Assembly: GCF_004346205.1 (NCBI RefSeq)
Contig: NZ_SMAM01000008.1
Span: 1 to 64,000 of the forward strand
DNA from: Bibersteinia trehalosi
GTDB lineage: Bacteria > Pseudomonadota > Gammaproteobacteria > Enterobacterales > Pasteurellaceae
DNA length: 64,000 bases
Direction of reading: 5' to 3'
In this document: piece by piece, positions 60,943 through 64,000 of the stretch
Position numbering within the stretch: position 1 is the first letter of the stretch
Layout: each line of letters begins with the position of its first letter
Program-made: the position numbers and the translations under genes
The notes under the pieces: model-generated
Seen by the model: the letters and a program-made list of their open reading frames with translations, nothing else
What the model was told of the DNA's origin: nothing
Database searches by the model: none

Positions 60943-61770
60943 ATGTCAGAGAAAAAACAACTTACCGCAGCTGATATTCGTGCCACCTATTGGCGCTCAA
61001 CCTTTTTACTTGGTTCGTTTAACTTTGAACGTATGCAATCAATGGGATTTTGTGTTTCCATGATTCCTGCGATTAAACGCTTATATTCCAGTAAGGAAGA
61101 TCAAGCAGCGGCATTAAAACGCCATTTAGAGTTTTTTAACACCCAGCCTTGGGTTGGCTCAGCCATCATGGGGGTGACCGCAGCAATGGAACAAGAGCGA
61201 GCAAATGGTGCAGATATTGATGATGCTGCAATCAACGGGGTCAAAGTCGGGTTAATGGGACCATTGGCTGGCGTGGGCGATCCTATTTTCTGGGGAACAT
61301 TACGCCCGGTGTTGGCTGCGCTTGGTGCAGGGCTAGCAATTAGTGGCAGCTTGCTCGGGCCATTACTCTTCTTCATCGGTATTAATCTTTGCCGCGCTTT
61401 AACGCGTTGGTATGGCTTTAAATATGGCTATCAGAAAGGCACAGAAATTGTGAGCGACATGGGCGGGGGACGCCTACAAAAATTAACACAAGGAGCCTCT
61501 ATTCTTGGCTTGTTTGTTATGGGCTCACTGGTTTCAAAATGGACGAGTATTAATATTCCGCTAGAGCTTTCTCGTTACACTAATGCAGTGGGGGAAGAGG
61601 TTGTTACTACGGTGCAAAGCGTGCTCAATGATCTGCTTCCAGGGTTAGCAGCGCTGTTGCTGACTTTCTTATGTATGTGGCTATTACGCAAAAAAGTGAA
61701 TGCGATGTATATTATCTTTGCTCTATTTGGGGTGGGTATTCTCGGTTATCATTTTGGGGTATTAGCCTAA
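60943..61770 (+). CDS. manZ: Mannose-family PTS IID component
   Basis: 275 aa. Starts LTAADIRATYWRSTFLLGSFNFERMQSMGF with later GVKVGLMGPLAGVGDPIFWGTLRPVLAALGAGLA, the IID signature. Inner-membrane partner of ManY. AAGGAGAACAGATT precedes the ATG. Ends at the hairpin 61780-61800. Confidence 0.94.
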   Translation: MSEKKQLTAADIRATYWRSTFLLGSFNFERMQSMGFCVSMIPAIKRLYSSKEDQAAALKRHLEFFNTQPWVGSAIMGVTAAMEQERANGADIDDAAINGVKVGLMGPLAGVGDPIFWGTLRPVLAALGAGLAISGSLLGPLLFFIGINLCRALTRWYGFKYGYQKGTEIVSDMGGGRLQKLTQGASILGLFVMGSLVSKWTSINIPLELSRYTNAVGEEVVTTVQSVLNDLLPGLAALLLTFLCMWLLRKKVNAMYIIFALFGVGILGYHFGVLA

Positions 61771-61779
61771 AAGCAATTT

Positions 61780-61800
61780 AAGGCGCGCAAAGCGCGCCTT
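61780..61800 (+). terminator. Hairpin after manZ
   Basis: AAGGCGCGC (61780-61788) and GCGCGCCTT (61792-61800), AAA loop, followed at once by an uptake word (61802-61810). Only a weak T run, so partial readthrough into the next gene is likely. Confidence 0.75.
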
Positions 61801-61832
61801 ACAAGCGGTTAATTTTTAGGAATTTTTTGCAA

Positions 61833-62207
61833 ATGGATCTAAAACCTATCTTAAAAGCACCGCCAGAACAGCGTTATATAAAAAATAGTTCAATGCTAGT
61901 GACAGGCTTATTTATTATTGCAGGCGTGCTTTATTATCCCACGCAGGGTTATGGCGCTGTGATTGCATTAGCTCTAGCACTCTTTGTTTTGCTGGGACAG
62001 AAATTGCTCATTGCTCAAACTAAACGTTATTTTGCAGAAATGTATGCAGCCAAACAGCAATTTGAACAGAGCGGAAACCCAGATTATTTAGAATTTATTC
62101 GCCTACGTGGCACACAAATGTTGTCGGATAACAAAGTGCTTGCAGATTCGGCAAAAACAGAAATTCAAACTCTGCTTGCTTTCGTTCACAAGCATAAAGG
62201 GGCGTAA
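61833..62207 (+). CDS. Small membrane protein of unknown function next to manXYZ
   Basis: 124 aa from ATG 61833. Two hydrophobic helices (SSMLVTGLFIIAGVLYY; AVIALALALFVLLG) then a charged cytoplasmic tail with KRYFAEMYAAKQQFEQSGNPDYLEFIRLRGTQMLSD. I recognise no family; some PTS operons carry small accessory proteins (ManO-type), but no similarity is evident. Its position after manZ suggests a link. An uptake word and GCAAA lie just upstream, and no good ribosome site is visible. Confidence 0.7.
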   Translation: MDLKPILKAPPEQRYIKNSSMLVTGLFIIAGVLYYPTQGYGAVIALALALFVLLGQKLLIAQTKRYFAEMYAAKQQFEQSGNPDYLEFIRLRGTQMLSDNKVLADSAKTEIQTLLAFVHKHKGA

Positions 62208-62218
62208 CGAACGCCCCT
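62198..62218. terminator. GGGGCG hairpin overlapping a stop codon
   Basis: AGGGGCGT (62198-62205) and ACGCCCCT (62211-62218), followed by TTTTT. The left arm includes the last codons of the upstream gene. Bidirectional between convergent genes. Confidence 0.85.
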
Positions 62219-62222
62219 ATTT

Positions 62223-63011
62223 TTAGAGGAATAGCTCATCAAGTATGACTGCTAATCCATCATGATTATTATCTAAAGTGACGCGCTCTACAGCCTGTTT
62301 AATTTGCTCTGGGGCATTGCCCATTGCTACACCTAAGCCTGCATATTCCAGCATATCCAAATCATTAAAATTATCGCCAAATGCAATGATATTTTCTTGC
62401 TTAATGCCCAATTTCTGTTGCATGAACTGTAATGCATTTGCTTTGCTAGCATTAGGATGCATAATTTCTAGATATTCGTTTTTCGAGCGGTGAATGGCGA
62501 GATGTGGAAATAATGCTTTCAGAACTTTTTCAGTCACTAAAATCAACTTTGCATCAGCAATAACCAAAATTTTATGCACATGAGTTAAATATTTTGGCTT
62601 TAAACTGGCCCGGAGGTGGGTAATCTCACCTTCTTGTACTGTCCATTTGTTCTCTGGGTTAGGGCAAAACCAGTCTAATCCGGAATAGTAATTAAGTGAC
62701 AGATCTGGCACCTGTTCAAGAATGTGCGATACTTTCTCAAAGTCGGCTTGTGCAAGTTCAATACTATACAGCGGTTGTAAATCAGCATCTAAAATAAGCG
62801 CACCACCATAACAAATCATGGGGCAGTGTGCGTTTAGTTGCTGATAAAAAGGTGTCATTGCCAGTGGAGGACGGGCAGAAGCCAGAATAAATGGAATACC
62901 TTGTCTGAGTACGCGTTGGATAGATTTGGCAGTTTGTGGCGAGATTTGGTGCTGGCTATTGAGTAGCGTACCATCAATATCGCTGAAAATGGCTTTATAT
63001 TGTTGAGACAT
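62223..63011 (-). CDS. Cof-type HAD phosphatase
   Basis: 262 aa. HAD motif I FSDIDGTLLNSQ (nucleophile and acid Asp), motif II ILASARPP, motif III Lys in ASKANALQFM and motif IV FGDNFNDLDMLEYAGLGVAMGNA, with a C2-type cap between. Typical YidA/YbiV-like sugar-phosphate phosphatase. AGGAGAAAAAG precedes the ATG. Placement between a PTS and a GntP permease suggests a carbohydrate role, but specificity is unknown. Confidence 0.92.
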   Translation of the reverse strand: MSQQYKAIFSDIDGTLLNSQHQISPQTAKSIQRVLRQGIPFILASARPPLAMTPFYQQLNAHCPMICYGGALILDADLQPLYSIELAQADFEKVSHILEQVPDLSLNYYSGLDWFCPNPENKWTVQEGEITHLRASLKPKYLTHVHKILVIADAKLILVTEKVLKALFPHLAIHRSKNEYLEIMHPNASKANALQFMQQKLGIKQENIIAFGDNFNDLDMLEYAGLGVAMGNAPEQIKQAVERVTLDNNHDGLAVILDELFL

Positions 63012-63086
63012 CTTTTTCTCCTATGTTGTGCTGCTTGCCGTAGTGTAGCGCTTTTTTAAGCACAATAAATCGAGCCATGTCAAAAA

Positions 63087-63132
63087 ACAAGCGGTGTTTT
63101 TTGCAACATTTTCAGCAAATTACACCGCTTGT
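63087..63132. terminator. Uptake-sequence terminator after the GntP gene
   Basis: ACAAGCGGTGT (63087-63097) and ACACCGCTTGT (63122-63132), with TTTTTTGCAACATTTT between. It ends the permease gene on the minus strand. Confidence 0.75.
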
Positions 63133-63144
63133 TAGGTTGTTATT

Positions 63145-64000
63145 TTATAGCAAGATACTACCAATCAACGCAATTATAAAGCCTGTTACACCAATAGAAG
63201 TTTCGAGTAACGTCCATGTCTTCAGCGTAGTTTTTTCGTCCATTTCTAAGAAACGACTCATCAGCCAGAAACCAGAATCATTGACGTGAGAAAGCACGGT
63301 TGAGCCAGAAGCTATCGCAATCACAATAAAGCAAAGATCGAACTGACTTAAATCGGTAGCAGAAGTCACCATTGGCGCAACAAGGGCTGATGCGGTAGTG
63401 AGCGCTACAGTTGCAGAACCTTGTGCGACACGGAACACCATCGCAATAAAGAATGCAGCTACGACAATCGGCATGCCGGTATCGGCAACCATTTCAGATA
63501 GTACATCACCAATGCCACTTGCGCGTAATACACCGCCGAACATTCCTCCTGCACCAGTGACTAGCACAATAGAACAAATCGGGCCAAGAGCGTTATTACA
63601 GATTTTTTCAATTTGCTCAAGGCTGCGATTATCCCGCAACAACATAATTGCCACGATTAAGGTAATTAGCAACGCAACTGGCGTTTTACCAATTAGCCGT
63701 AATGCTTCTACCCAAGTTTGTGAGCCATCAATAACTTTTGCGACCGATAGAGTATTTAAACCAGTGTCGAATAAAATAAGCATAATGGGTAGAACTAACA
63801 CGCTCATCACTTTGGCAAAACTAGGTGGATTTTGTACCGCTAGCTCGCTGACTGGTTGAGCATTTAAAAAGGTTTTTGGCAGATCAACATGAACACGTTT
63901 ACTAATAAATTCGCTGAAAAGATAAGTGCCAATGTACCAAGTCGGAATTGCGCAGGCTAAACCAACAATCACTAATAAGCCCATATTCACACCTAAAAGA
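63145..64000 (-). CDS. GntP-family gluconate-type permease (5' part outside window)
   Basis: At least 284 C-terminal residues; the frame stays open to the window edge. Ion transporter of the GntP/DsdX family: VLVTGAGGMFGGVLRASGIGDVL, RVAQGSATVALTTASALVAP and VLSHVNDSGFWLMSRF are hallmark segments. Inner-membrane symporter for gluconate, D-serine or other hydroxy acids. Substrate and full length cannot be seen. Confidence 0.92.
   Translation of the reverse strand, partial: LLGVNMGLLVIVGLACAIPTWYIGTYLFSEFISKRVHVDLPKTFLNAQPVSELAVQNPPSFAKVMSVLVLPIMLILFDTGLNTLSVAKVIDGSQTWVEALRLIGKTPVALLITLIVAIMLLRDNRSLEQIEKICNNALGPICSIVLVTGAGGMFGGVLRASGIGDVLSEMVADTGMPIVVAAFFIAMVFRVAQGSATVALTTASALVAPMVTSATDLSQFDLCFIVIAIASGSTVLSHVNDSGFWLMSRFLEMDEKTTLKTWTLLETSIGVTGFIIALIGSILL

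Noticed and set aside
63398-63859. 153-codon plus-strand frame over the GntP permease gene
   Set aside because: Shadow of the clearly conserved permease on the other strand.
1-64000. CRISPR array, tRNA, rRNA, insertion sequence or prophage
   Set aside because: No regularly spaced repeats, cloverleaf-like sequence, transposase or phage gene was found by reading both strands; a covariance-model scan was not possible here.

Overview
The window looks like chromosome of a member of the Pasteurellaceae. It is AT-rich and carries very many copies of the DNA-uptake word ACAAGCGGT(C), often followed by TTTGCAAAATTTT. That is the Actinobacillus pleuropneumoniae / Mannheimia type of uptake sequence, not the Haemophilus type AAGTGCGGT. 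Family-typical genes agree: a fused gshAB, orphan ygiW, slyX-fkpA-yheO-tusDCB, dapF, hldD, a subtilisin-type autotransporter and a ula (ascorbate) locus. I cannot name the species. No rRNA, tRNA, CRISPR array, complete insertion sequence or prophage was seen.

Layout. 0-32 kb is an accessory region rich in redox and hydrolase genes: patatin, GST and ohr; an ArsR-led run (OYE-type flavin oxidoreductase, bacterioferritin-like protein, HpaI-type aldolase, NAD(P)H oxidoreductase); luciferase-like monooxygenase; two related esterase-like lipoproteins, one fused to Sel1 repeats; a carotenoid-biosynthesis-type membrane protein next to a TetR gene that begins with a perfect Neisseria uptake sequence; then successive cassettes in which a LysR gene is divergent from one or two small enzymes, several with signal peptides. 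26.4-29 kb holds a three-gene phospholipid module (CDP-alcohol phosphatidyltransferase, PlsC-type acyltransferase, CdsA-like). 29-32.8 kb has a quinone-reductase/HxlR pair, a decayed LysR gene, an OhrR-like MarR regulator and a tannase-like secreted esterase.

32.9-47.7 kb is mostly conserved core: gshAB, ygiW, slyX, fkpA, yheO-tusDCB, selB, mutS, an outer-membrane barrel protein, dcuA, dapF and hldD. 47.8-51.3 kb is a large S8 serine-protease autotransporter with proline-rich repeats. 51.6-58.8 kb is a complete ula regulon for L-ascorbate: ulaF, ulaE, ulaR and ulaG on the minus strand, divergent from ulaA (IIC and IIB fused), ulaC and ulaD, with a dead plant-type ferredoxin gene inside it. 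59.2-62.2 kb is a mannose-family PTS (manXYZ) plus an unknown membrane protein. The right end holds a HAD phosphatase and a GntP-family permease cut by the window edge.

How the parts fit. The first half looks like a set of inducible detoxification or small-molecule cassettes, most with their own regulator (ArsR, TetR, LysR, HxlR, MarR) and several with visible palindromic operators. A 70-nt regulatory stretch is duplicated upstream of doxX and of the exported MBL-fold gene. The second half combines housekeeping with sugar-acid uptake. Many genes end in hairpins built from two inverted uptake sequences. Decay is visible in five places: LLM monooxygenase, tautomerase, two LysR remnants and a ferredoxin.
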